This document shows positions 9,006 through 18,600 of a stretch of 64,000 bases of DNA, one piece after another. The DNA is from Emticicia sp037153985 (GTDB taxonomy: Bacteria; Bacteroidota; Bacteroidia; Cytophagales; Spirosomataceae): the NCBI RefSeq assembly GCF_037153985.1, contig NZ_JBBAYI010000009.1:124001-188000 (forward strand), in the 5' to 3' direction. Position 1 is the stretch's first letter. Each line of letters begins with the position of its first letter. The notes below the pieces were generated by a model. The model searched no databases. It was given only the letters and a program-made list of their open reading frames with translations, and was not told the DNA's origin. Made by a program: the position numbers and the translations under genes.

Positions 9006-9590
9006 TTATATCTTGAGCTTATTAATGAGTTTGCTGAAATTGGTGGCATCAATTCCCAGATAATTTGCCAGATATTTGTGTGGCACTAACTGTAAAATGT
9101 GTGGGCTACGCTTAAGTAATTGCAGAAAACGCTCTTCTGATGAATAGCATTGTAGTTCAACCAGCCGTGTAAGTACGCCTGACAGCACTTGTGCAATACC
9201 CTGCCTAAGCAATAGCTCGATACCCGTGTTATGCGCCATCTGTTTTTGAAAATCATAGTATGAAGCCCTTAAAAAGACCGACGGCGTGAGGGTCTCATAA
9301 AAATATTTTGAAGGCTGCTGCAATATAAACGAATCAATTACCCCTCCGAACGATGGATTGTACGTAAATACCAATGTTGCTTCCCGGCCTTGTTCATCAA
9401 AATAATATACTCTTTGCACACCCTCGGCTACAAAATACAGATACCGCTCAGTGTCGTCAATGGTAGTAATAATTTCCTTTCGCTTTGCCGAAAAAATTTT
9501 CCAGATACCCGCAAAGTTTTCCCAATCATTCTCACTAAAGGGGGCAATAGCAGTAACAAGCTGTCTGAGTTGTAAAAGAGCATCGGTCAT
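9006..9590 (-). CDS. Crp/Fnr-family transcriptional regulator
   Basis: A 194-residue regulator with an N-terminal cyclic-nucleotide-binding-type beta roll (about 20-120, containing YFVAEGVQRVYYFDEQGREATL) and a C-terminal helix-turn-helix segment (PHKYLANYLGIDATNFSKLINKL). This short Bacteroidota type is usually cyclic-nucleotide independent. The first possible start is a TTG at 9614; the ATG at 9590 gives a 34-base leader from the predicted promoter at 9631-9638 and matches the usual family length. The DinB-like gene downstream is a plausible target or operon partner. Confidence 0.88.
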   Translation of the reverse strand: MTDALLQLRQLVTAIAPFSENDWENFAGIWKIFSAKRKEIITTIDDTERYLYFVAEGVQRVYYFDEQGREATLVFTYNPSFGGVIDSFILQQPSKYFYETLTPSVFLRASYYDFQKQMAHNTGIELLLRQGIAQVLSGVLTRLVELQCYSSEERFLQLLKRSPHILQLVPHKYLANYLGIDATNFSKLINKLKI

Positions 9591-9630
9591 ATCTGAAAGT
9601 ACGATGTTTGGCAATTAAAGGTAAATCTGC

Positions 9631-9638
9631 CAAAGATA
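9631..9638 (-). promoter_or_regulatory. -7 box for the Crp/Fnr-family gene
   Basis: On the minus strand the sequence reads TATCTTTG, an exact match to TAnnTTTG, 41 bases before the ATG at 9590. No clear -33 element. Confidence 0.5.
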
Positions 9639-9770
9639 ATGATAAGTTGAGCATCATAATCTGGCAATAGTTTAATATAGTTGTCTATTTTGTAAAAAAA
9701 TAAAAACCGTATACAACCTTTCTGTTAGTATTCTTACACTTTATAATAAAGTTGCTCTAAAAAATTATCC

Positions 9771-10277
9771 ATGACCGAAACTGAACTAGTTGCTGCTTGC
9801 TTACAAAATAACAGAGTTGCCCAGCGGACACTTTACGACCGCTACAAGCGAGCTATGTATACGCTTGCTTATCGGCTAACTGGAGATTTTGATGATGCCA
9901 ACGATGTATTGCAGGATGCTTTTCTGGATATTTTCAGAAAACTGGAAACTTACAGGGCAGAGGCAACACTAGGGGCATGGATAAAAACAATTGTAGTAAG
10001 AAAAGCCTATCAGAAGCTACAAAAGCCAAAGCAATGGGAATTGATTGAAGAAATTACAGAAGATAGCATGATTGACTGGGGTAGTGCCATTGATGCAGAG
10101 TATCTGGAAAAAGCTATTCAGTCGTTGCCAGAGGGTTTCAGAATGGTATTTATTCTGATAGAAGTTGAAGGGTATTCGCATAAAGAAACTGCCGAGATAT
10201 TGGGTATTTCGGAAGGAACTTCAAAGTCGCAGCTTTTTCATGCAAAAAAGAAATTAAGGGGTATTCTAAATTATTAA
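9771..10277 (+). CDS. ECF-type RNA polymerase sigma factor
   Basis: A 168-residue sigma-70 family protein of the extracytoplasmic-function group. Region 2 spans about 10-75 (LYDRYKRAMYTLAYRLTG, then the DDANDVLQDAFLDIFRKL helix that contacts the -10 region) and region 4 spans about 108-165 with the helix-turn-helix HKETAEILGISEGTSKSQLFHAKKKL. It heads a tight four-gene cluster: the stop is 4 bases from the next start, whose product looks like the anti-sigma factor. Targets probably include its own operon, as is usual for the group, but I could not define its promoter. Confidence 0.93.
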   Translation: MTETELVAACLQNNRVAQRTLYDRYKRAMYTLAYRLTGDFDDANDVLQDAFLDIFRKLETYRAEATLGAWIKTIVVRKAYQKLQKPKQWELIEEITEDSMIDWGSAIDAEYLEKAIQSLPEGFRMVFILIEVEGYSHKETAEILGISEGTSKSQLFHAKKKLRGILNY

Positions 10278-10281
10278 AGCT

Positions 10282-10830
10282 ATGTATCATTTACCAGAAT
10301 ATGAACCTTCGGAAGAAATCTGGAAGAATATTGAAGCCAGACTGAACGATGATACCCTGCAAAAAGCTATCAGCCAGTTGCCAGCGTATGAGCCTGATGA
10401 AAAAAACTGGGATGGCATCATAGCTCAGTTAACGGTGGTTCAGCCAAAATCACGCATGGGCGCATGGCTTGCAATTGCAGTAGCGGCCTCTGTAATATTA
10501 GTAGCAGGCATCCTGTTCTTTTATGTTTCGATTCCTGATAACGTTCGCTATTCAGAGGAAAAAATTGATGATAACCTCTTGCTCCGACCTGCCGACGATA
10601 GCCAGAAACAATACGAAATGCTGATGGCCTATTGTAAACAGCAAACCTATGTGTGCCAGAATCAGGAATTTGAACGCCTTAAAACCGAACTCGAAGAATT
10701 AAATACCGCTAGTAATGAGCTTAAATCGGCCATAGGTAACTACAATACCGAACCCGAACTGATAGAACAACTTACTTCAATAGAGCAACAGAAATCAGAT
10801 ATAATCAGAAAAATGGTTACTAAAATCTAA
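10282..10830 (+). CDS. Probable anti-sigma factor, one transmembrane segment
   Basis: A 182-residue protein with a cytoplasmic N-terminus of about 55 residues holding two similar motifs (LPEYEPSEEIWKNIEARL and LPAYEPDEKNWDGIIAQL), a single membrane segment near residues 58-80 and an extracytoplasmic coiled-coil-rich C-terminus (YCKQQTYVCQNQEFERLKTELEEL). Its place right after an ECF sigma gene and its topology make an anti-sigma role likely, though it lacks a recognisable zinc-binding ZAS motif. The duplicated YEP-x-E-x-W motif is a useful handle for finding relatives. Function is inferred from context. Confidence 0.7.
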   Translation: MYHLPEYEPSEEIWKNIEARLNDDTLQKAISQLPAYEPDEKNWDGIIAQLTVVQPKSRMGAWLAIAVAASVILVAGILFFYVSIPDNVRYSEEKIDDNLLLRPADDSQKQYEMLMAYCKQQTYVCQNQEFERLKTELEELNTASNELKSAIGNYNTEPELIEQLTSIEQQKSDIIRKMVTKI

Positions 10831-10846
10831 AAATATCCACAAGTCA

Positions 10847-11728
10847 ATGAAAAAAAACTATGACATACCCAAACTGACGTACCTGCTTTTCCTGCTGCTG
10901 GGCAGCCAGCTTACTTTTGCCCAAACCACACTTCAGGTAGTTACAAAAAATATTGAAAAAAAATTTACGGGTAGTACCTCACTGAAAGTAGATGCCGATA
11001 AAGCCGATATTGAAATAATAACATGGGATAAAGACGAAATCAAAGTGAACATGGAACTGATTTCAAAACACCCCGACCGCGCTGTTGCCAAAGCAGACCT
11101 TGAAGTAATGAAGTATGTAGCCGATAAACTGGAAAAAGAGGTTGTATTGCGTAATTATTTGCTTATCCAGAAAGGAACCCAGAAACCTGTTTCAAATTTT
11201 AAGGCAAAATATCTGATTTATATGCCCGAAAATCTTGAAGTTACTGTTCTTAATAACTTTGGTAAGGTGTTTATTCAGGGAAAATACGCTCAGTTAAATG
11301 TTAAATCGGAATTCTGCATACTCGATTTACAAAAGACCGATGCTAATCTAAAACTGGATGCTTACTACGGCGAATTACATAGCAAAAACCTTACAGGGGT
11401 GATTACTATCAAATCAGAACGGTCAGAGTTATTTTTTCAGCACTTGGGTGGTACAAATAAAATTAATGCACAATATGGCAAAGTAGAGATTGAATCGGTA
11501 GCCAATCTGAAAGCGTTGAGCATTAATGCCAGTAAGGCGGAAATTAGCCTTAAAGTGCCTTTACAGAATTATGGCTTTAGCATAGTGTCGAAATATGGTA
11601 AAGTATTAGTGCCAGAGAGCTTTAACTGGATTCAAAACAACAGCAATACCAAGTCTGTGACTTATAATCTTTCGGCTGCTACAAAAATCAGTATCCAAAA
11701 TTCTTTCGGAAACATTTCAATCAACTAG
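10847..11728 (+). CDS. Exported DUF4097-like beta-helix protein
   Basis: A 293-residue protein with a signal peptide (hydrophobic segment LTYLLFLLLGSQLTFAQ, cleavage after AQ) followed by a repetitive all-beta region of short strands alternating between small and charged residues (for example LNNFGKVFIQGKYAQLNVKS and INAQYGKVEIES). This resembles the DUF4097 putative adhesin family, found in many Bacteroidota beside sigma/anti-sigma pairs. It is third in the ECF operon, 16 bases after the anti-sigma gene, suggesting it is a cell-envelope product under control of that sigma factor. Molecular role unknown. Confidence 0.65.
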   Translation: MKKNYDIPKLTYLLFLLLGSQLTFAQTTLQVVTKNIEKKFTGSTSLKVDADKADIEIITWDKDEIKVNMELISKHPDRAVAKADLEVMKYVADKLEKEVVLRNYLLIQKGTQKPVSNFKAKYLIYMPENLEVTVLNNFGKVFIQGKYAQLNVKSEFCILDLQKTDANLKLDAYYGELHSKNLTGVITIKSERSELFFQHLGGTNKINAQYGKVEIESVANLKALSINASKAEISLKVPLQNYGFSIVSKYGKVLVPESFNWIQNNSNTKSVTYNLSAATKISIQNSFGNISIN

Positions 11729-11743
11729 TAAAACCACAAACCG

Positions 11744-13150
11744 ATGAAAAAACTTATTATTTTATTGATAACACTTTTACCTATAATAGTAGTAGGGCAG
11801 ACCGATAGTGTTAAAGTGAGCTTTTCGGAAGAAAGCGTAACAAAATTTGAAAAAACAACCCTTATTGATGAGTACGAAAAAGCCTTTGGTAATAACAGAG
11901 TTGTAAAAAGTGCATTCAGAATAGGCCCGGCTAATGCAAATATGCAAGCTAATATTGAAACTTTACGCAGCATATACCCATTCGTTTACTTCGCAAAAAG
12001 TTTCACGCCGATATTTGAATTTGAACAGAAAATAGGCATAGATAAATCGTTTATTGTGAGTTATGTAGGTCGAAATACCCGCAAAAGCGTGATGACCGAA
12101 AATATCTTTACGCTGGAAACAAGATGGTATTACGAAATGAAAAAAAGAGTAGCAGAAGGCAGGCAAAAGCCTAACATAACCGGCAAATACCTGAGCTTGA
12201 AGGCTTTAGTTAATCTGTATGATTATATCTCATATTCAAGTATTATACTATTTAAACCACAAACGTTTTTCTTCCGACCTACTTCAAGTTATAGCGTGAA
12301 CTGGGGCTGGCAATTTGGCAATAACGTTAACTTTGGTTTTTCGGCAGGGCTATTACATGGCAATAAAGCTGGCATTGACCAAGAAAATGGCTGGCTTAAC
12401 GAAAAACAGTCTAACAAAAAAGATATTTCATGGTTCATTTCCTCAAACGCCAGAGCCGGCCTCGGCTTATACTTGCCCATGAAAAAGAAAATTGCCAATA
12501 ATACTTGTGATTTCCTGCAATGTAACTATGAGGTTAACCAACTATTGAAAGTAAATCTGGCTAATGCTTTTTATCTGGACAAATACCAGCAGCAAGTAAA
12601 ACTTGATGTTGCGTATGAAAGAAAAATAGGGCATTCTCCGTTATCGGTTAATTCAAATATAACGGGTACGTTCTCGAATTATACTACCTATACACAAACA
12701 GGGATGAGCCTTGACACCACCTATAACAGCAATGGCGATATCCAATCAATTATTTCTTATGTTACCTACAAGCCTGATTTAAAAGGTAGACAAACCTATG
12801 TTGCTAAACTTGAAGAACAGCTACGCTATTACATAGGCATGAACAAACGTGTTGCAAGAGGGCAGTCGGCCAGTAACTTGAACGGCTTCTATGTAGGCCT
12901 AACAGGTAGTTATCAGGTTGCAAGTGCTCTATCAACTTTTATCGATTTTGACGGGATAAGAGAAGTCAATGGGAGCGAAAAACAAATAAATGTAGGTTTA
13001 ATGCTGGGGTATCAGGTACAAACCAATCGTAAATCATTTATTGATGTAAGTACCAGCATTCTCAGACAAAAAATAATAACTCCTGTTCCTAGGCCCGGTT
13101 TGTTAAATACAATTCTTGACTTTTCGTTGAAACTTGGTTTTGCCAGATAA
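11744..13150 (+). CDS. Exported protein, possible outer-membrane beta-barrel, unknown function
   Basis: A 468-residue protein with a clear signal peptide (LIILLITLLPIIVVGQ). The body is rich in aromatic residues alternating with polar ones (for example SYSVNWGWQFGNNVNFGFSAGLL), and the last strand ends in an aromatic-basic pattern (FSLKLGFAR), consistent with a porin-like barrel. I do not recognise the family. It is the last gene of the ECF sigma cluster, 15 bases after the DUF4097-like gene, so the two may act together at the envelope. Confidence 0.6.
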   Translation: MKKLIILLITLLPIIVVGQTDSVKVSFSEESVTKFEKTTLIDEYEKAFGNNRVVKSAFRIGPANANMQANIETLRSIYPFVYFAKSFTPIFEFEQKIGIDKSFIVSYVGRNTRKSVMTENIFTLETRWYYEMKKRVAEGRQKPNITGKYLSLKALVNLYDYISYSSIILFKPQTFFFRPTSSYSVNWGWQFGNNVNFGFSAGLLHGNKAGIDQENGWLNEKQSNKKDISWFISSNARAGLGLYLPMKKKIANNTCDFLQCNYEVNQLLKVNLANAFYLDKYQQQVKLDVAYERKIGHSPLSVNSNITGTFSNYTTYTQTGMSLDTTYNSNGDIQSIISYVTYKPDLKGRQTYVAKLEEQLRYYIGMNKRVARGQSASNLNGFYVGLTGSYQVASALSTFIDFDGIREVNGSEKQINVGLMLGYQVQTNRKSFIDVSTSILRQKIITPVPRPGLLNTILDFSLKLGFAR

Positions 13151-13228
13151 TGGTTGCTTAATTGGGTGTGTTTTATTACAGAGCTTCATATTTAATAAAT
13201 ATTAACAAGATTTCTGCAAAAAAGGCGT

Positions 13229-13236
13229 TAGTTTTG
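13229..13236 (+). promoter_or_regulatory. -7 box for lptB
   Basis: TAGTTTTG fits TAnnTTTG and lies 26 bases before the lptB ATG, in the 111-base gap after the ECF operon. It supports independent transcription of lptB. Confidence 0.45.
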
Positions 13237-13261
13237 CAAAAAATGGGCGAAACAGAAAGCA

Positions 13262-13999
13262 ATGATTTTACGTACAGAAAATCTGATCAAAAAATACGGA
13301 CAACGCTTAGTTAATAATAATGTAAGTTATCAGGTAGAGCAAGGTGAAATTGTAGGGCTACTTGGCCCTAATGGTGCAGGTAAAACAACCTCGTTTTACA
13401 TGGCTACTGGTCTGGTAAAGCCAAACAGCGGTAAAGTCTGGCTCGACAATCTTGACATTACTTCACTACCTATGTATAAACGTGCCAAACTAGGGGTTGG
13501 GTATCTGGCACAAGAACCGTCTATTTTCCGACAATTAAGTGTAGAGGAAAACATTATGGGAGTGTTAGAACTAGCAAAACCCCAAATGACTAAAGCCGAG
13601 CGTAGAGAAAAAACAGAATCGTTACTTGAGGAATTTAGCCTGACACATGTCAGAAAAAACAAAGGTATTGTATGTTCGGGAGGGGAGCGTCGTCGTACAG
13701 AAATAGCTCGTGCTTTGGCAGTTGACCCTAAGTTTATTTTATTAGATGAACCCTTTGCCGGAGTAGACCCTATTGCCGTAGAAGAAATCCAGCATATTGT
13801 GTACAAACTCAAACACCGTAATATTGGTATTCTTATTACTGACCACAACGTAAACGAGACCTTATCTATCACCGACAGAGCGTATCTGCTATTTGAAGGT
13901 AAAATTTTGCGTCAGGGTACAGCTGAAGATTTGGCCAGTGACGAACTCGTAAGAAAGGTTTATCTGGGGCAGCATTTTGAGTTGAAACGTAAAGTATAA
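13262..13999 (+). CDS. lptB: LPS export ABC transporter ATP-binding protein LptB
   Basis: A 245-residue ATPase that powers lipopolysaccharide extraction from the inner membrane with LptFG. Walker A is GPNGAGKTT (35-43), the Q-loop lies in YLAQEPSIFRQLSVEENI, Walker B is FILLDEP (158-164) and the switch His is in LITDHNV. The ABC signature reads CSGGERRR (138-145), with Cys where LSGGE is usual. The Leu position tolerates change in other ABC proteins, so activity is expected. The gene is monocistronic, ending at a strong terminator; lptF, lptG and lptC are elsewhere. Confidence 0.95.
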   Translation: MILRTENLIKKYGQRLVNNNVSYQVEQGEIVGLLGPNGAGKTTSFYMATGLVKPNSGKVWLDNLDITSLPMYKRAKLGVGYLAQEPSIFRQLSVEENIMGVLELAKPQMTKAERREKTESLLEEFSLTHVRKNKGIVCSGGERRRTEIARALAVDPKFILLDEPFAGVDPIAVEEIQHIVYKLKHRNIGILITDHNVNETLSITDRAYLLFEGKILRQGTAEDLASDELVRKVYLGQHFELKRKV

Positions 14000-14066
14000 A
14001 TATATCTTAAATACATGTTATTGTTTTTATAACAGGTAGTCTGAATACTATTAATAAGTTTTGTTA

Positions 14067-14099
14067 CAGCTCGGTTACACATGTAATCGGGCTGTTTTT
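14067..14099 (+). terminator. Intrinsic terminator of lptB
   Basis: A 12-bp stem (14067-14078 with 14083-14094, two G-T pairs) with a four-base loop is followed by TTTTT. Textbook rho-independent structure about 70 bases after the stop. Confidence 0.88.
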
Positions 14100-14625
14100 G
14101 TTTACTTTATTGCCTGATAACCATTTCTCAAATTTTAACACTTACACCAGTCGATTTTTTTCAGGGCTTGACTTTCTACTATCTCTTTAAATTTCATTAT
14201 TAAAATTTAAAGTTTTGTAGAGGCTCAAAAGGGACCCGAATTTCCCATTCAGAAGTTTATAACCTTAACAGTCTGTTTCGCTATTCTCAAAGTTCTGCAT
14301 TTTGATTGCTAAGTCTCAGAATTTTGTATATATTAAATCTATTTCTAAATACCATTCAAGCAACCATTGTAGCATATTCATATTTTTATTGTCTTAGTAA
14401 TATGTGGCTTTCCTGTTACATCTACTCACTTAGTTTCCTGAAAACCAGAAGGCTGAAGTAGGTTTTTCTAATAACTAGCTAACTTGATGGTAGCATTGCT
14501 ATCAAGGAGTAATTTTATTGGTAAAATCTAAAGCAAAATCGAACTTATAAGGCGGTTCTGTGCTTCATAGTAATAACATTATGATACGACTTACTTCAAA
14601 CACAAAGCAGTAATTATAACTTTAT
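14100..14625. other. Gene-poor AT-rich stretch, no feature recognised
   Basis: About 520 bases with stops in all frames and no convincing gene, RNA or promoter. A short plus-strand segment near 14477-14560 translates to LDGSIAIKE and, after stops, NLKQNRTYKAV, faintly like the middle of an IS5-type transposase, but too weak to call. Together with the following 900 bases it looks like decayed insertion DNA. Confidence 0.5.
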
Positions 14626-14967
14626 TTAATATGCAATTTCCCCCATATATTTCAAAAAAGCATCTTCCTTTATTGGGTCATCGGAAAACCTGATATAATT
14701 TTGGGCATCATCAATGTTACAAAATCCTGAAAGTGCATCTAAAATATTCCCTATTTTACTTTCATTATCTTCATTAATCTCAGAATCATAAAGATTTATA
14801 TATCTTAAAAGTTCGTAAATATCTTTTCTATTCAACCCATTTTTATTTAAAAAATATAAAACATCTTTTTGTTGTGTTTGTGAATCTGAAAAGAGATTTT
14901 CTTTGATATAAATGTTGTAACAATTATAATGCTCTATTATTCTTTCGGGTATGTTATTGGTATCCAT
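14626..14967 (-). CDS. Orphan hypothetical protein, 113 residues
   Basis: I do not recognise this protein. It is acidic, helix-rich and Asn/Asp/Ile-rich (for example ERIIEHYNCYNIYIKENLF and GNILDALSGFCNIDDAQNYI), with no signal peptide or membrane segment. The frame is ATG-initiated, uninterrupted, and lies where no other strand codes, and its composition is noticeably more AT-rich than flanking genes. The setting, between a terminator and a decayed IS element, suggests horizontally acquired cargo. Immunity proteins of polymorphic toxins often look like this, but there is no toxin nearby, so that is only a guess. Confidence 0.45.
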   Translation of the reverse strand: MDTNNIPERIIEHYNCYNIYIKENLFSDSQTQQKDVLYFLNKNGLNRKDIYELLRYINLYDSEINEDNESKIGNILDALSGFCNIDDAQNYIRFSDDPIKEDAFLKYMGEIAY

Positions 14968-15074
14968 TGTAGTGAATTTATCAGTGATTGATAAGTTACA
15001 TTGAACTTGTTTAAGATTATCATAGGGAGAAAATAGATTTTCAAGAAATAGGTAATTTCGTTTTGCGAAGCAAA

Positions 15075-15476
15075 GTGTCTAAATCAAATGAGCATCCGCT
15101 TCGGAGGTCCGATTAAACAAAGATAGAATTAAAAATTATATATTACCATACCTAAGTCAAGGTAAAAGAGGTAGAAATCTAACAAAAGACAAACGGATTA
15201 GTGTTGTTTTATCTATTTTTCATCGGTTAAAAATCGGTTGTCAATGGAGAGAATTACCCTTAGAGAAGTATTTTAATGAACAATATGGTTATAAATCTGT
15301 ATATTTTAGTAAGTGATGTAAAGACGGTTCCTAAGAAAAGATTTGTGTAGACTTATTACATAATTATTGACATTATTTGGACCTATCAAAGGCTTTACAT
15401 CCGGTTTGTCTCAATATAATTGGCATGGCTGTATGCTTTGTGAGAAAGATATATCATAAAATAAAATGTTAGACAC
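15075..15476. mobile_element. Internally decayed IS5-family element with short inverted repeats
   Basis: GTGTCTAA at 15075-15082 is repeated in inverse at 15469-15476 (TTAGACAC), about 400 bases apart, and the interval holds the remnant of an IS5-family (DUF4096-type) transposase. The size is well below a full IS5 element (about 850 bases or more), so the 3' part of the transposase has been deleted. No clear target duplication was found. The inverted repeat is short, so the boundaries are tentative. Confidence 0.5.
15122..15400 (+). pseudogene. IS5-family transposase N-terminal fragment with three in-frame stops
   Basis: One plus-strand frame reads ILPYLSQGKRGRNLTKDKR, then FHRLKIGCQWRELPL, then YGYKSVYF, stop (15314), CKDGS, stop (15332), EKICVDLLHNY, stop (15368), HYLDLS. 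This follows the conserved order of DUF4096/IS5 transposases (L-K-x-G-C-Q-W-R-x-L-P, Y-x-x-V-Y, K-D-G-S-W, Y-R-H-Y-L-D-L-S); at two of the stops the family has W or R, as expected from point mutations TGG to TAA/TGA and CGA to TGA. The DDE catalytic region is absent. It is an inactive relic. Confidence 0.82.
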
Positions 15477-15604
15477 GTTTATACAATAAACCAGCGCGAA
15501 TATTTGATGAAATAATATAAATATTTTTGGGGTTTTTCTACAATTTACCAAAATTCTAACGTTAATTGTATCGTCGAACACCTATTAAAAACATCTCATC
15601 ATCC

Positions 15605-18600
15605 ATGAAATCTCCCTTTCGTTGTCTTAAGCCTACCACTCTGGGTTTATGGAATATCATTCTTTTTTCAGTACTGACTCTGGGTACAACAATTTACATC
15701 TCAAGCTGTTCTAAACTAAATGAGGTCGGAATTTCGGCCCGAAATTTTGAGGATGAAATTCAACAGGCACAAAATCTGGTTTTTACCTTTGATAAAGACC
15801 TTGTAGGAGAAAAAGATTTAGATAACTGGGTAGCCGTAGAATATATAAAAATTGAACCTAAAGTTGAAGGGGTGTTCAAATGGGCTGCAACAAACGAACT
15901 GGTTTTTTCACCAACCAACGGTTTTCGCCCTGCTACTGATTATAAAGCTGTTTTGAGCAAGCCTTTACTTGGCAAAACTCTTACCAAAAACTATTCGCTC
16001 GATGATGAAACAATAAAATTTCATACGCCTTACCTTCAACCTAATAAAGTAGAAAGCTATTGGATGAAAGGCGCCGATGGAAAACCACTGGCTAAAGTAA
16101 AAATTGACTTTAATTATCCGGTTCAGAAAACCAACCTTGAAAATCTGGTAAAACTCCAGATTGGCGATGCCAGCAAAAACTTTAGTGTAAGCAATACCGG
16201 TAATGACAACAAAATTGTTTTAAGCCTGCCCGATGCCCCCTCATCAAAAGAAGAAAGCACTCTTACGGCAACTGTTGATAAAGGCATAAAAATGTCGGGT
16301 GGTGGGGCAAGCACACAACAAACCTATACACTAGAGGGTGTGGTGCCATCGCCCTATGAAGTAAAAATTGTAGATATTGAAACAGGTTACGAAAATAATC
16401 AGGGTTTTGTAAAAGTTATTACTACCCAACAAATAGCCGACACCAAACTTAAAGATAGCTATACCATTGAACCTGCTGTTGAAACACAAACAGAATTAAC
16501 CGAAAACGGCTTTATTATTAAAGGTTATTTCAGTACAACAGAGGCTTATACACTAACTATCAAAAATAACCTGAGAGGAACACTCGGTGCTAAAATGGAT
16601 GGTGATTATACCAAAGATTTATTCTTTGGCGAAATGCCAGCCAACCTTGAATTTGCCAATAAAAAAAGTATATACCTGTCGTCGAAAGGGAGCCGTAATA
16701 TCGGAGTCAGAATTACGAACATACCTAAGGTAAAAGCAAAAATAGTTAAAATCTACGAGAATAACATTTTGTCTTTCTTGCGCAACAATCGTTATGAAGA
16801 TTATAATTATACCGACGAAGGCAGTACACCTAACGGATTTGTGTATAGTGGCGATGACCGTGGCTTTTATAGCGATGTTATTCTTGACCGTACTATTGAA
16901 ACAGGAAATTTGCCGCAGGTGCATGGCACTTCAATCATGAATATGCCTTTACCTGACCAGAGTAAACTAAAGGGCGTTTATCTGGTAAGTCTTAACTCGA
17001 ACGATGAATATTATTACAATACCAGCAAACTGGTGTCTGTGTCAGACCTCGGAATTATCACCAAAAAATCGGACGATGGCAATGCCGTAATGGTTTTTGT
17101 TAACTCAATTATTGATACTCAGGCACTTTCGGGTATAGAGGTAAATCTCATAAGTACCAATAATCAGTTAATTGCCACACAAAAAACTGATAGTAAAGGC
17201 ATAGTAATTTTTGATAAATTACTCGAAAAAGCTCCTAATTTTCAGGTAGCAATGGTTACTGCCCGTACCGATAGTGACTTTAATTACATGTTACTGGAAG
17301 ATACACGGGTAGAAACTTCCCGATTTGAGGTGGAGGGTAAACGCGCAAATGCCAGTGGCTATGATGCTTTTGTGTATGGCGACCGCGACATTTATCGCCC
17401 TGGCGAAACTATCAATTTCAATACGGTTGTCAGGGACAGCAAATGGGCATCGGCCGAAAATATTCCACTTAAAATTAAAATCCTGTTGCCTAATGGTCGT
17501 GAGTTTAAGTCGTTCCTGAAAAGTACCAATGCGCAAGGGGCCATTGATACCAGTATCCCGCTCGACCGTGCCGCTGTTACAGGTAATTACAGTATAGAAG
17601 TCTACAACGGTAACGATGTGCTGCTAACCTCGAAATCTATCAGTATAGAAGAGTTTATGCCCGACAGAATTAAAGTAGACTTATCGGCAAAAGACACTTA
17701 TCGTTCGGGTGAAACCGTGTCGATGCAGGCTGTGGCAACAAATCTTTTTGGCCCTCCTGCTTCAAACCGAAACTATGAGATGGAGTTCAGCCTGAAACGT
17801 AAGGCTTTTACGGCCAAAGGCTTTGAAAACTATTCTTTCGACATCCAGAACGATACAAAATTTAATAATGATTTAAGACAAGGCGTTACCAATGAAAATG
17901 GCATAGGCTTGCAGAGTTTTCAGATTCCGGCTACTTATAAAGATATGGGTGTGTTGGAAGGCAAGGTATTCGTAACAGTTTTTGATGAAACTGGGCGGCC
18001 ACTTAACCGTATGAAACGCTTTGATGTTTTTACACAGGAAACATTCTTTGGAGTTGGGCTTTCAGATTATTATGTAGGCACACACGTGCCGCTAAGTATT
18101 CCGCTGGTAGCCTTGAGTACAGCCGGTAAGCCAGAAAATAATGCCCGTGCGGTGGTAGATGTGTATCGTATAGAGTATCAGACAGTTGTAGAAAAAAATA
18201 ACGGCACTATCAAGTATAATTCCAAGCGTTTAGAAAAACTGGTGCAGTCAAAAGAAGTAAGTTTTGCCGCAGGAAAATCAAATATCAGGTTTATTCCACA
18301 GGTTTCAGGCACTTACGAGGTGCGTATTTATAGCCCTGGCGCGCAAAGCTATGCTTCTCAGGGTTTTTATGCGTATGGCTATGGTAGTACGTCGAACAGT
18401 TCGTTTGAAGTAAGCAACGAGGGGCAGGTATTAATGGAAGCAGACAAAGAAAAATATAATGTAGGAGATAAAGCAAAAATTCTCTTGAAAACACCCTTTG
18501 CTGGCAAAATGCTTGTAACAGTTGAAAAAAATAAAGTTCTGGAGCATTTTTATATAGAGACCGATAAAAAATCGGCAGAAGTAGAGGTGAAAATCACAGA

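Noticed and set aside
10282..10830. Anti-sigma candidate as a zinc-binding (ZAS) anti-sigma factor
   Set aside because: No HxxxCxxC motif is present; only location and topology support anti-sigma function.
13396..13872. Minus-strand frame of 158 residues opposite lptB
   Set aside because: The plus strand encodes all LptB motifs; no recognisable domain on the minus strand.
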